Assembly (NCBI GenBank): GCA_902789665.1
Contig: CADAOY010000008.1
Span: 1-61,360 of the forward strand
Source: an uncultured Lachnospiraceae bacterium
GTDB lineage: Bacteria; Bacillota; Clostridia; Lachnospirales; Lachnospiraceae
DNA: 61,360 nt
Reading direction: 5' to 3'
A program made the position numbers and the translations under genes. Numbering within the stretch: position 1 is the stretch's first letter; each line of letters begins with the position of its first letter. Shown piece by piece: positions 17,623 to 27,500 of the stretch. Below the pieces are notes generated by a model that made no database searches, had not been told where the DNA came from, and saw only the letters and a list, made by a program, of their open reading frames with translations.

Positions 17623-18820
17623 CGAAAGAACTACAAATGGCAGAACTAAAATCTTATATGAGGATGATGCTTATGTAAGTTCCTTTAAGGCTACTGTTCT
17701 TGAGATAGTTACGGAGGGCGACAAAAAGGCAGCAGTTCTTGATGTGACAGCCTTCTTTCCGGAAGGCGGCGGTCAGGGAGCTGATACAGGATTTATTGGA
17801 GATGCAAAGGTTACAGATGTTCAGAGAGTAAATGGTGAGATTCTCCATTATTTCAAAGGAAATCTGGAAGCAGGCTCTGTGTATGAGTGCAGACTTGATT
17901 TCGAAAAAAGATACGACAGGATGCAGAATCACACGGGGGAGCATATAATCTGCGGCCTCATTAATAAAGAATATGGTCTTGATAATGTAGGTTTTCACTT
18001 ATCGGATGATGTGATAACCGTGGATTTAAACGGCTATCTTGAATATGATGAGCTCCTTAAGATTGAGACAAGAGCTAATGAACTTATAGCAAAGGGAGCC
18101 AAAGTTAATATTCTTTATCCTTCAAAAGAAGAACTTAAAGGCCTTAATTACAGAAGCAAAATCGAAGACCTGGAGAATGTAAGATTAGTGGAGATTGAAG
18201 GTATCGATCTTTGTGCCTGCTGTGCTCCTCATCTTGATAATATTGCAAATGTTCAGATGGTGAAGATTCTTTCTTCCATGTCTCACAGAGGCGGAGTAAG
18301 ATTCACCATGATAGCCGGAAAAAGGGCAGTTGATGATTATGCTCTGTTACATAATAAGGCAATGGAAATAGTTAAACTTACATCCCTTCCAAAGGAAAAA
18401 ATGGATGAAGGAGTTGTGAAGTTTAAGGAAGATATAGAAAAATACAGAACACAGATTAATGAACTTAAAGAAACCATTACTGCAATAAATATGGTTTCAC
18501 TTAAAGAAAGAATAGCAGGTAATCCTGATGCCGGGATAATTGTTTATCCGGCCAAAAGCCTCGATGAAATTCAAAAAAGAACCCTGATTAATGAAGGAGT
18601 GCTTAAGTTTGAAGGCATCATTATGGTAGTGGATGACGTTGATGAGGGGAATGCTTCTTTCATAGCGGGAAGAAGAGCAGACGCATCCGGTTTAAGTCTT
18701 AAGGATTTTAAGGAAAAACTGATGTCTGAATTCGGAGCCAAAGGTGGAGGCTCAGATGTAATGATTCAGGGAAGAATCCAAATAGATAAAGAGATTAAAG
18801 ACAGACTTTGTGCATTATAG
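17615..18820 (+). CDS. alanyl-tRNA editing protein (AlaX-L type)
   Basis: 401-residue trans-editing hydrolase that removes Ser or Gly from misacylated tRNA-Ala. The editing domain has FFPEGGGQGADTG near residue 49, HTGEH near 107 and CACCAPH near 199; these His and Cys residues form the zinc site. The C-terminal 130 residues are a DHHA1 domain (GGRADASG-like stretch reads GRRADASG, then GAKGGGSD). Its ATG lies inside the end of the cyclase gene, with GAGGA upstream, so translation is probably coupled, although the functions seem unrelated. Confidence 0.92.
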   Translation: MTDERTTNGRTKILYEDDAYVSSFKATVLEIVTEGDKKAAVLDVTAFFPEGGGQGADTGFIGDAKVTDVQRVNGEILHYFKGNLEAGSVYECRLDFEKRYDRMQNHTGEHIICGLINKEYGLDNVGFHLSDDVITVDLNGYLEYDELLKIETRANELIAKGAKVNILYPSKEELKGLNYRSKIEDLENVRLVEIEGIDLCACCAPHLDNIANVQMVKILSSMSHRGGVRFTMIAGKRAVDDYALLHNKAMEIVKLTSLPKEKMDEGVVKFKEDIEKYRTQINELKETITAINMVSLKERIAGNPDAGIIVYPAKSLDEIQKRTLINEGVLKFEGIIMVVDDVDEGNASFIAGRRADASGLSLKDFKEKLMSEFGAKGGGSDVMIQGRIQIDKEIKDRLCAL

Positions 18821-18842
18821 AAGTATAACTTAGAGGGATTAG

Positions 18843-20768
18843 ATGGATTATGTACTTCATTACAATATAGCGGCAATTGTAATAAGCCTTCTGGTAATTG
18901 TATTATTCTTTTCCAGAAAGTTCTTTCCTGTTGCCTCAAACAAGTACTATGCTTTCATGGGCGTATTCGTTGCATTTAGTTCATTTTGCGACATATTATG
19001 CTCTTTAAGTTTTATGGGTAAAATAAATTATAATCCTGTAAGTTTTAGTCTGATTTTCGGCGGCTATTTTGCCGGTTCTATTTTGTGCGCACTTTCTTTT
19101 GCACTCTATACCATGGCTTTGGTTGAGGATAAAATGGGTTCTGATGCCCAGAGTATCAAAATCATTATCGCCGCGCTTTCCGTATTCGCCATTATTACTT
19201 ATCCGTTATCGCAGATTACAAAGATGTATTTTTACATGGATAACGAAGGGTATCACCATGGTCCGTTTATCTGGAGTTTCTACGGAATACTTGCAGTCGG
19301 AATGGCTATAGTGCTCTACACCCTTGTAAGATACGGCAAGTTCTTAACCAAGAGACAGAGGGCGGCGGCATATTTTGCTCTTATTATTGTAATATTATCC
19401 ATAGTATTTCAGGCAATATTTGATAAGATTCCAATCAGTAATTTTGCAAACGCGCTTGTTTTTATGGTAGTGCTTCATACCCTGCAAAATTCCAGGGATT
19501 ATACCAATTACAAGTTGTCCCTTTTTGATGATACAGCCTTTTATCTGCAGATTGATAATTATATCAGGGCCAATAAGAGTTTCTATGTGCTCTGCTTTGA
19601 TTTAGAGGGCGTTGGATTCTTAGAGCAGACCATGGGACCGGAGGCAAGAACGGAACTTCTGGAACATTTCGGAAGAGAATGTAAGGAAAATCTTGAGGGC
19701 ATGCTTTTCTATCTTGGTGGTACAAGGTTTGCATATATCTTTGATTCAACAAGAAAAGAAGCTATTGAGAAATACGCCGAATGGCTTAACTGGCGAGTAA
19801 TGACGCCTTACAGGGTTAAGGGCATAAAGGTTACTCTTTCCATAAGAATCGCCGTGGCTGAGTATGGAAATGAGATTAATGACAGAGAGACATTCATTAA
19901 CAGTTTAAGATATGCCTTAAGGGAAGCAAAGAATAAGGCTTCTCAGGAAATCGTGTGGGCGAGTGATAAGATGATTGAGTCTTATCAGAGATATAGGGAT
20001 ATTGTTCATGTCTTAAAGAAACAGATAGTTGAGAAGAGTTTTATGGTTTTCTATCAGCCGATTTACTGCGCAGCCACCGGGAAATTCTCGGCAGCAGAGG
20101 CTCTTATCAGATTATATGATGAGAAGATGGGATTCGTTCCTCCTGATGAATTCATTCCAATCGCGGAGAGCAATGGCCTGATTATTGAGATAGGCGAGAT
20201 TGTCTTTAGAAAGGTTTGTGATTTCTTATCTCATGAGGGCAGCGAGCTTGGAATCGATTATATTGAGGTTAACCTTTCCATGCTTCAGTGTATGCAGGAA
20301 GATCTTCATAAAACCTTAATAGAAATAATGGATGAATATGGTATTTCCTATGACAAGATTGATTTTGAAATTACTGAGACTTTCTCCCTGACAGACCAGA
20401 ATATTCTTATTAAAAATATGAATGCCCTGATTTCAGCAGGTTCGTCCTTTGCAATGGATGATTATGGCACAGGATTCTCCAATACGGAATATCTGATAAA
20501 GTATCCGTTCAAACTGGTGAAGCTGGACAAAATCTTCATCTGGGATGCCATGAAAGATGATAAAGCCATGAAAATACTCGAGCATACAGTGGCTATGATT
20601 AAGAGCCTTGATATTCAGATAGTAGCCGAAGGTGTTGAAACAAAGGAGCAGGCGGGGCTGCTTATGGGCATGGGCTGTGATTTTCTCCAGGGGTTCCTTT
20701 ATTCTAAACCTCTTCAGAAAGAATTATATATACAGTTTTTAAAAAATGACGGGAATGTGAATCAATGA
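18843..20768 (+). CDS. membrane c-di-GMP phosphodiesterase (degenerate GGDEF + EAL)
   Basis: 641 residues. An N-terminal block of about seven TM helices (residues 5-210) acts as a likely membrane sensor. A GGDEF-like domain follows at 215-375 with GGTRF in place of GGDEF, so it cannot make c-di-GMP and may bind GTP. The EAL domain at 385-635 keeps the catalytic set: AEALIR, EVNLS, DFEITET, MDDYGTGFSN, VKLDK, VAEGVET and QGFLYSKPL, so it should degrade c-di-GMP to pGpG. It lies two genes after a cyclase. The last 4 bp overlap the exonuclease gene (ATGA). Confidence 0.92.
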   Translation: MDYVLHYNIAAIVISLLVIVLFFSRKFFPVASNKYYAFMGVFVAFSSFCDILCSLSFMGKINYNPVSFSLIFGGYFAGSILCALSFALYTMALVEDKMGSDAQSIKIIIAALSVFAIITYPLSQITKMYFYMDNEGYHHGPFIWSFYGILAVGMAIVLYTLVRYGKFLTKRQRAAAYFALIIVILSIVFQAIFDKIPISNFANALVFMVVLHTLQNSRDYTNYKLSLFDDTAFYLQIDNYIRANKSFYVLCFDLEGVGFLEQTMGPEARTELLEHFGRECKENLEGMLFYLGGTRFAYIFDSTRKEAIEKYAEWLNWRVMTPYRVKGIKVTLSIRIAVAEYGNEINDRETFINSLRYALREAKNKASQEIVWASDKMIESYQRYRDIVHVLKKQIVEKSFMVFYQPIYCAATGKFSAAEALIRLYDEKMGFVPPDEFIPIAESNGLIIEIGEIVFRKVCDFLSHEGSELGIDYIEVNLSMLQCMQEDLHKTLIEIMDEYGISYDKIDFEITETFSLTDQNILIKNMNALISAGSSFAMDDYGTGFSNTEYLIKYPFKLVKLDKIFIWDAMKDDKAMKILEHTVAMIKSLDIQIVAEGVETKEQAGLLMGMGCDFLQGFLYSKPLQKELYIQFLKNDGNVNQ

Positions 20769-21520
20769 AATTAATATCGTGGAATGTAAATGGAATAAGA
20801 GCGTGCCTTGGTAAGGGATTTATGGATTTCTTTAATGAGGTGGATGCAGATGCATTTGCCCTGCAGGAGACCAAGGTGTCCGAAGGACAGGTAGAGCTGG
20901 ATATGCCGGGATATTATCAGTACTGGAATTATGCTGAGAAGAAGGGATATTCCGGAACTGCACTTTTTGTTAAGAAAGAGCCGATTAACGTAACCTATGG
21001 TCTTGGTATTGAAGAGCATGACCATGAGGGCAGGGTGATAACCCTTGAATATGAGAATTATTATCTGATTACGGTTTATGTGCCTAATTCCAAGGATGGA
21101 TTATTACGACTTGACTACAGGATGGTCTGGGAAGATGACTTCCTTAAGTATGTTAAAAAACTCGAGGAGAAAAAACCGGTAATCTACTGCGGGGACTTAA
21201 ATGTAGCCCATAAGGAAATTGATCTTAAGAATCCTTCTTCCAATCACAGAAACGCAGGTTTTACTGACGAAGAAAGAGGGAAGATGGATAATGTTTTGTC
21301 AGCCGGATTAATTGATACATACAGATTCTTTAATCCGGATAAGAAAGATATTTATTCCTGGTGGTCATACAGATTTCATGCAAGAGAGAAGAATGCCGGC
21401 TGGCGTATAGATTATTTTATCTGCTCAGAAAATCTTAAGGATAAATTGATATCGGCTGATATTCATACAGAAATTTATGGCTCTGACCACTGCCCTGTTG
21501 AATTACAGATTGATTTATAA
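20765..21520 (+). CDS. xth: exodeoxyribonuclease III (AP endonuclease)
   Basis: 251-residue ExoIII/ExoA family nuclease cutting at abasic sites in base-excision repair. Motifs in order: SWNVNGIRA (N7), LQETK (catalytic Glu), YSGTALF, GDLNVAH (Asp and Asn), WWSYR and the terminal GSDHCPVEL with catalytic Asp-His. Length matches the family. The start overlaps the EAL gene stop by 4 bp, so translation is coupled. Confidence 0.94.
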   Translation: MKLISWNVNGIRACLGKGFMDFFNEVDADAFALQETKVSEGQVELDMPGYYQYWNYAEKKGYSGTALFVKKEPINVTYGLGIEEHDHEGRVITLEYENYYLITVYVPNSKDGLLRLDYRMVWEDDFLKYVKKLEEKKPVIYCGDLNVAHKEIDLKNPSSNHRNAGFTDEERGKMDNVLSAGLIDTYRFFNPDKKDIYSWWSYRFHAREKNAGWRIDYFICSENLKDKLISADIHTEIYGSDHCPVELQIDL

Positions 21521-21564
21521 AACAGTAAATTATTTTGGAAGTACTGACATTAGGGGGTTAGCAA

Positions 21565-23628
21565 ATGCCTAATAAACTTAAACCAACGGATAAATCCGCA
21601 GGATATGATGTAAGGCCCGGCGATTTTCTCACCATGGGTGCAACTAAAGTGGAGTGCGGCGTAAATTTCACGGTTATGTCCATCCACGCTATTGGATGTG
21701 AAGTGGTGCTTTATAAAAGAGGCGCCAGGAAGCCATATGCACGAATTCCTTTTCCACCAAATTACAGAATAGGAAATACATATTCAATGCTGGTTTTCGG
21801 CCTGAATATTGATGAATTTGAATATACATACAGAATCAGGGAAATTGACCCGGAGACCAAGAGACCTATATATACACCGGAACTTCTCGATATATATGCC
21901 AAGGCTGTCGTAGGCCAGAGAAAATGGGGCGAGAAGGAAACAGGCAGCGAAAAACTGGTTAAGGCAAGAGTTGTTGAGAATACTTTTGACTGGGGCAATT
22001 TCGTTGAGCCTAATCATAAGTTTTCAGACCTAATAATATATGAGATGCATGTCAGGGGATTTACCATGGACCCAAGCTCCAAAGTAAAATACCCGGGCTC
22101 TTTTAAGGGAATAATCGAGAAGATTCCTTATCTTAAGAAACTTGGTATTAATGCAATTGAGCTGATGCCGATTTTTGAATTCGATGAGATGGAAGGCGAG
22201 AGAGTCTATAACGGCAAGAGACTCCTTAATTACTGGGGTTACAGCCCGGTAAGCTTCTTTGCTCCTAATACAAGTTATGCATCATCTGCTGAGCATAATC
22301 ATGAAGGCCATGAATTAAAGGAGACCATCAAGGCTCTTAATGAAAACGGAATTGAAGTCATAATGGACGTTGTATTTAACCATACGGCAGAAGGTAATTT
22401 CTCAGGACCTACCATTTCATTTAAAGGTTACGACCAGAGTGTTTATTATATGATGACCCCTCAGGGAGATTTCTTTAACTTCAGTGGCTGCGGTAATACA
22501 CTTAACTGTAACCATCCTGTGGTTAGAAGAATGATTCTTGACTGTTTAAGAAGCTGGGTTATTTTATACAAAATCGACGGCTTCAGATTCGATCTTGCAT
22601 CCATCTTAGGACGTGATCAGGAAGGTAATCCCATGAGTGCGCCTCCACTTCTTGAGGCCCTTGCATTTGATCCGATTTTAAGTAAGGTTAAGTTAATTGC
22701 AGAAGTATGGGATGCCGGCGGATTATATCAGGTTGGCTCTTTCCCTGCATGGAGAAGATGGGCTGAGTGGAATGGCAGATACAGAGATGACATGAGAAGA
22801 TTCCTTAAGTCTGATGCCAATATGGCAGAGGTTGCAATTAAGCGTATAACAGGCTCAAGGGATATATATGAGCAGTATTCAAGAGGTGATAATGCCAGCG
22901 TTAATTTCATAACCTGTCATGACGGCTTCACTTTGTATGACCTCTATGCATATAATGAGAAGCATAATGAGGAAAATGGCTGGAATAATACGGACGGTTC
23001 TGATGATAATAACAGCTGGAACTGCGGAGCTGAGGGTGAAACCAATGATCCGGAAATTCTCAAGCTTCGTAAGAGAATGAGACTTAATGCGGTAACGGCT
23101 CTGTTCTTAAGCCGCGGCGCAGCAATGTTTCTTGCAGGGGATGAGATGTGTAATACCCAGTATGGTAATAATAATGCCTACTGTCAGGATAATGAGATAT
23201 CTTATCTTAACTGGGACAAATATAAGAGCAATAAGGATACATTTGATTATTTTGCCAAAGCGATTGCATTTAGAAAGAAACATCCTGTTGTAAGATATAA
23301 ACTTCAGGACGCTCATATTGGTTTCCCTGATATCAGCATTCATGTGGAGCATCCATGGAACAGTGGTATTAATGCAGAAACCAGAACCTTCGGCATCATG
23401 TATGCAGGAAGGGAAGAAAAAGCCAAATCAGATGATGTGGTATTTGTAGCTTTCAACATGTACTGGGAGTGGAAGGACCAGTATCTGCCGGAACTTCCGC
23501 CTTCATTTAAGTGGCATCTTGCCTTCACATCATGTGAAGAGAATTATTTCGATGAAAAAGAAAATCGTATCGCCTTAATCGGCCGTTCGGTTGCAGTATT
23601 CGAAATGGTTAAAAACAGAGGTAAATAA
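21565..23628 (+). CDS. glgX: glycogen debranching enzyme / isoamylase (GH13)
   Basis: 687 residues, cytoplasmic (no signal peptide). An N-terminal CBM48-like domain (about 12-130) precedes the GH13 barrel. The four conserved regions are DVVFNHTAEGN, DGFRFDLASI (nucleophile Asp), LIAEVWDAGG (acid Glu) and FITCHDGF (third Asp after His). The order and the NNSWNCGAEG insert fit GlgX/TreX-type alpha-1,6 debranching of storage glycogen rather than branching. TAGGGGGT lies upstream. The other glycogen genes are not in this window. Confidence 0.9.
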   Translation: MPNKLKPTDKSAGYDVRPGDFLTMGATKVECGVNFTVMSIHAIGCEVVLYKRGARKPYARIPFPPNYRIGNTYSMLVFGLNIDEFEYTYRIREIDPETKRPIYTPELLDIYAKAVVGQRKWGEKETGSEKLVKARVVENTFDWGNFVEPNHKFSDLIIYEMHVRGFTMDPSSKVKYPGSFKGIIEKIPYLKKLGINAIELMPIFEFDEMEGERVYNGKRLLNYWGYSPVSFFAPNTSYASSAEHNHEGHELKETIKALNENGIEVIMDVVFNHTAEGNFSGPTISFKGYDQSVYYMMTPQGDFFNFSGCGNTLNCNHPVVRRMILDCLRSWVILYKIDGFRFDLASILGRDQEGNPMSAPPLLEALAFDPILSKVKLIAEVWDAGGLYQVGSFPAWRRWAEWNGRYRDDMRRFLKSDANMAEVAIKRITGSRDIYEQYSRGDNASVNFITCHDGFTLYDLYAYNEKHNEENGWNNTDGSDDNNSWNCGAEGETNDPEILKLRKRMRLNAVTALFLSRGAAMFLAGDEMCNTQYGNNNAYCQDNEISYLNWDKYKSNKDTFDYFAKAIAFRKKHPVVRYKLQDAHIGFPDISIHVEHPWNSGINAETRTFGIMYAGREEKAKSDDVVFVAFNMYWEWKDQYLPELPPSFKWHLAFTSCEENYFDEKENRIALIGRSVAVFEMVKNRGK

Positions 23629-23629
23629 A

Positions 23630-23971
23630 ATGATTAAATTAAAAGTTCTGTCTGTAGGTAAATGTACCTTAGAGGGTATGGTTAAAATTGAGGCCGATGG
23701 CAGTGATGGAAAAATAACCGTTTTTTATCCTAAGAAAAAGGCTGATAAAAAAGGTCTTAAAAAGGGGAATGATTTATATCTGGATAAAGAGAGCATGTGC
23801 CCATGCTGTAATTATTATTACGGATATAAGGCTGATTATGAAATCTGTCCTAACTGCGGCTGGGAATATGACACGGTTCAGAATGAAGATCCCGAATATG
23901 GCGGAGGCGCTAATGAAATGAGCCTTAACGAAGCCAGGGAAGCTTACGTAAATGGAAAGGAAATAAAGTAG
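23630..23971 (+). CDS. CPCC zinc-ribbon protein
   Basis: 113 residues from ATG 23630, which follows the glgX stop by one base and has AGAGGT upstream; an ORF start at 23591 inside glgX is less likely. Residues 65-105 carry CPCC and CPNCGWEYDTVQNEDPEYGGGANEMSLNEAR, the signature of the cysteine-rich CPCC domain (zinc binding, role unknown). The N-terminal half is an uncharacterised basic, beta-rich part. The stop overlaps the next gene's GTG start. Confidence 0.8.
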   Translation: MIKLKVLSVGKCTLEGMVKIEADGSDGKITVFYPKKKADKKGLKKGNDLYLDKESMCPCCNYYYGYKADYEICPNCGWEYDTVQNEDPEYGGGANEMSLNEAREAYVNGKEIK

Positions 23972-24567
23972 TGAAAAGAAGATTATTAACGGTTGTTTCT
24001 GCCCTGGGTCTTGCGCTTATACTTTCATCCTGTTCAGAACTTTCTTATGAACTTACTGAGGCGGAACAGCAGGAATTAGGAATTGAATCCATATCTGCCT
24101 CTGATGTGGTGGAAGATATATTGACCGGACAGGGTGGTGAATCTCAGGAAGCTCAGGCTGAAAACGAGATTGTGGATGAAGATGGTCAGGATGATGACCA
24201 GGATGCAGATTCAGAGGATGTTAAAGAGTCAGATGCAGATGAGCAAATCGCTGAAACAGATACTCAGAATGCAGACGATCACGGAAATGCCGACTATGTA
24301 GATTATTATTTCAGGTCATCCAAACTTCTTAATTCCCATTATGAGAAACATGGAATTGAGATGGGCTTTGCTTCAGCTAAGGAATATGAGAAGGCTGCAT
24401 CGGATGTGGTTAATAACCCCGCGGCTTTACACAAAACAGAAGCAGAAGATGGTGATGATGTTTATTATGTGGAAGAGACCAATGAATTTGTGGTGGTTTC
24501 CACAGACGGATATATAAGAACTTATTTTAACCCGGGTGGCGGAATAGATTATTATAACAGACAGTAA
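23971..24567 (+). CDS. acidic lipoprotein with possible BECR-type nuclease-like domain
   Basis: 198 residues with a GTG start overlapping the previous stop. A signal peptide with lipobox LILSSC gives Cys21 as the lipid-anchored residue. Residues 45-110 are a strongly acidic Asp/Glu/Gln linker. The C-terminal domain (about 115-198) contains HYEKHGIEMGF, SAKEYEKAA, GDDVYYVEETNEFVVVS and DGYIRTYF, resembling the BECR (barnase/EndoU/colicin E5-D/RelE-like) domains found in phage and polymorphic-toxin proteins. Homology is from pattern memory only, and activity on a surface protein would be unusual. Confidence 0.6.
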   Translation: MKRRLLTVVSALGLALILSSCSELSYELTEAEQQELGIESISASDVVEDILTGQGGESQEAQAENEIVDEDGQDDDQDADSEDVKESDADEQIAETDTQNADDHGNADYVDYYFRSSKLLNSHYEKHGIEMGFASAKEYEKAASDVVNNPAALHKTEAEDGDDVYYVEETNEFVVVSTDGYIRTYFNPGGGIDYYNRQ

Positions 24568-24588
24568 TATCTTTTAAAGAGGTAGTTT

Positions 24589-27500
24589 ATGAAAAACGAA
24601 TCAATAAACAGTTATGGTAAAATGTTACTTTTTACAACAGTATGTATTGTCGTGGATATTGTAGGCAGCCTGATTGCCAGATTTTACGATGTTCCACTTT
24701 GGATGGACTGTATAGGCACATGTTTCGCAGCATATGCTTTTGGCCCTGTGGCAGGTATGCTGGTTGGCGTTACAACCAATATCATTCTCTGGATAGTAAA
24801 GGGAACCGTGGTATGGTATTTAATTCCGGCAGCAGTTGTTGGTCTTACGGTAGGAATCGCAGCAAGAAAGAAGTGGTTTGAGGATTTCTATCATACTATG
24901 GTAATTGCGACACTGACTACTATTTTGGTAGTTGCGACGGCCATTCCGGTTAATTTTATTTTTAATGGTGCAAGAACAGGTAATGCCTGGGGTAATGCAC
25001 TTGTGGATTTCTTCCTTGAAAGAAGATATGGCGTATTTTCTTATCTGATTGGTCAGTTTTATGTGGATTTTTTTGATAAGACACTTACGATTATTTTCTT
25101 ATTCCTGGTTATTCATTTTAGAAGAAAACTTAAACAAGATAAAGAAAGTCATACAAGCACCAATGAAATGGTTGATAATCTTCAGGATGATATTATTAAC
25201 AGAGACAGGGAAAAAGCCAAGAGAATTCATGATGCAGTAGAGGAAGTTACAGAGCAGATTAGAAAAGAAGATGAAAAAGCAGCGGATGATGCTGAAAAAA
25301 TCAAGACAATGACCAAGATTGTCATTCTGCTTTTGATTCCATCCCTGATTATTGGCTCACTTAAAATAAATGTCAGCGCAGCTGATGATCCGCAAATTGT
25401 AAATGATTACGGTGCTTATATTCAGACTGTATATGACAACAGAAATGGTCTTCCTTGCGGCGAGGCCAATGATATATGCCAGACACCTGATGGTGTTCTC
25501 TGGATAGGAACTTATGCAGGTCTTTACCGTTATTCAGGTAAAGAGTTCCGTCCAATGACTCAGTTTGAAAGCGTAAGAAATGTTAACTGCCTTTATACTG
25601 ATTATGAAGGAAGAGTATGGATTGGTACCAATGACAGCGGTGTCGCACTTATGATTGATGGAGAAATCATAGATGTTATTGATACTGAGGATGGACTTCC
25701 ATCTAACTCAATTCAGTGTATTCACGAAGACTGCAGAGGTGATTACTATATCGGAACCACAGAGGGTGTGGTTGTATATACTTTATCGGAAGGTCTTGAT
25801 AAAGCCAACGAATTCTTAACCATCTCCAATCCTGTATCCATTGATGCAGATGAGTTTAAATATACTTATATCGTAGATTCAACAGGAGCCGTATATGTAA
25901 TTGAGGACAGAAAGATTGTTCAGAAACTTGTATCCAGTAATAAAGCATATACTGCAGTACAGGTTGAGTCAATGAGCGAGATTTATATTGCAACATCCAA
26001 TAATACCATAGAAAAATTTGCATATAATTTAAGCGGTCTCGTTCTTGAAGAAGAATATCCTTGCGAAGGTTTGTCAAATATCAGAAGAATCGTTGTAAAA
26101 AAAGATACTGAAGATAAGTTCTTCTGTGCTGATAACGGCGTTGCATATGTGGATGCAAATAGTGAATATCATCTTTTAAATACAAATGAGTTCGATAATT
26201 CAATAGAGAATATGATAGTGGACTATCAGGGCAACTTATGGTTCACATCTTCAAGACTTGGTCTTCTTAAGTTCTCACGTTCTGCGGTTTCGGATATTTT
26301 TACATCTTCAGGAACAGACAAAGCGGTAGCTAATGCAGTATGTGAGTGGCAGGGCAATATGTACTGCGGTACTGACCAGGGCTTGAGCGTTATAGATGAC
26401 AAGGAAAAAGTATCAATTTATAACAGCCTTACAGATTATTTCTCAGGGGACAGAATCCGTTCCATGTGCGTGGATGATGACGATAATCTCTGGATATGTG
26501 TCTACAAAAAGGGTGTATATAAAGTAACCAATACGGGCGCTACGGACAGAAGCGGCATCATTGTTACCCAGGTAGGACAGTCTGCCGAAGATGCCATAAA
26601 AGATATGGAGAATCCGGACAATACAAATGGTCCTATAGAGGAAATAACTGTTGATGATGAAGTGGTTGATGAAACAGCAGTAGAGGATGCCGACACAGGC
26701 GCAATTGCAATAGAAGAAGATTATTTCGATGCATACGAAGGCTTATATTATCAGCAGGGTGAGTATGCCGTAACAGAATATAACGTAGAGAATGGTCTCT
26801 TCGGTTCCAAAGCCAGAGTAGTTATCAAACTTAATGATGGCAGAGTTGCAGCAGCAGGTGATGGCGGTGTTACAATATTTGCCAAAGATGGCACCGTAAC
26901 TAACGTGGAAGGTATGGAATACCTTGCACAGGTTCTGTGCTTATGTCAGGATTCAGACGGCCGTATATATGCCGGTACTGATGGCAGCGGTATAGTAGTT
27001 ATCAAAGATGGAATAATTGAAAGAAAGATTACTTCAGAAGGTGGTCTTTCATCAGATGTAATTCTTAAGGTTGTACCATCACTTGATGGCAAATACTTCT
27101 ATGTAATTACAAGTAATGAACTTGATCTTCTTTATAAAGATGGAACAATAAAGGGTATTAACAACTTCCCTTATTATAATAACTACGATGTTGTTGAAGG
27201 CACCAATGGCAAAATCTACGTCTCCGGAAGTTCGGGTGTATATGTAGTTAATCTCTCGGATGTATTAGAGAACAGATATGGAATGCAGTATGACCTTCTT
27301 AATGTTGAATGGGGATTTATATCATCGCTTACAGCTAATGCATCCAATTACTTAAATCAGGATGAACAGTATTATGTATGTTCAAATCAGGGTATATATT
27401 CATTTAATCTAAATGATTACAAGCCTGGAAATCAGAATTACAGAATGCAGATAGCAGCTGTATATGTTGATGGTAATCCTGTAAAAATTGAAAGAGACGG

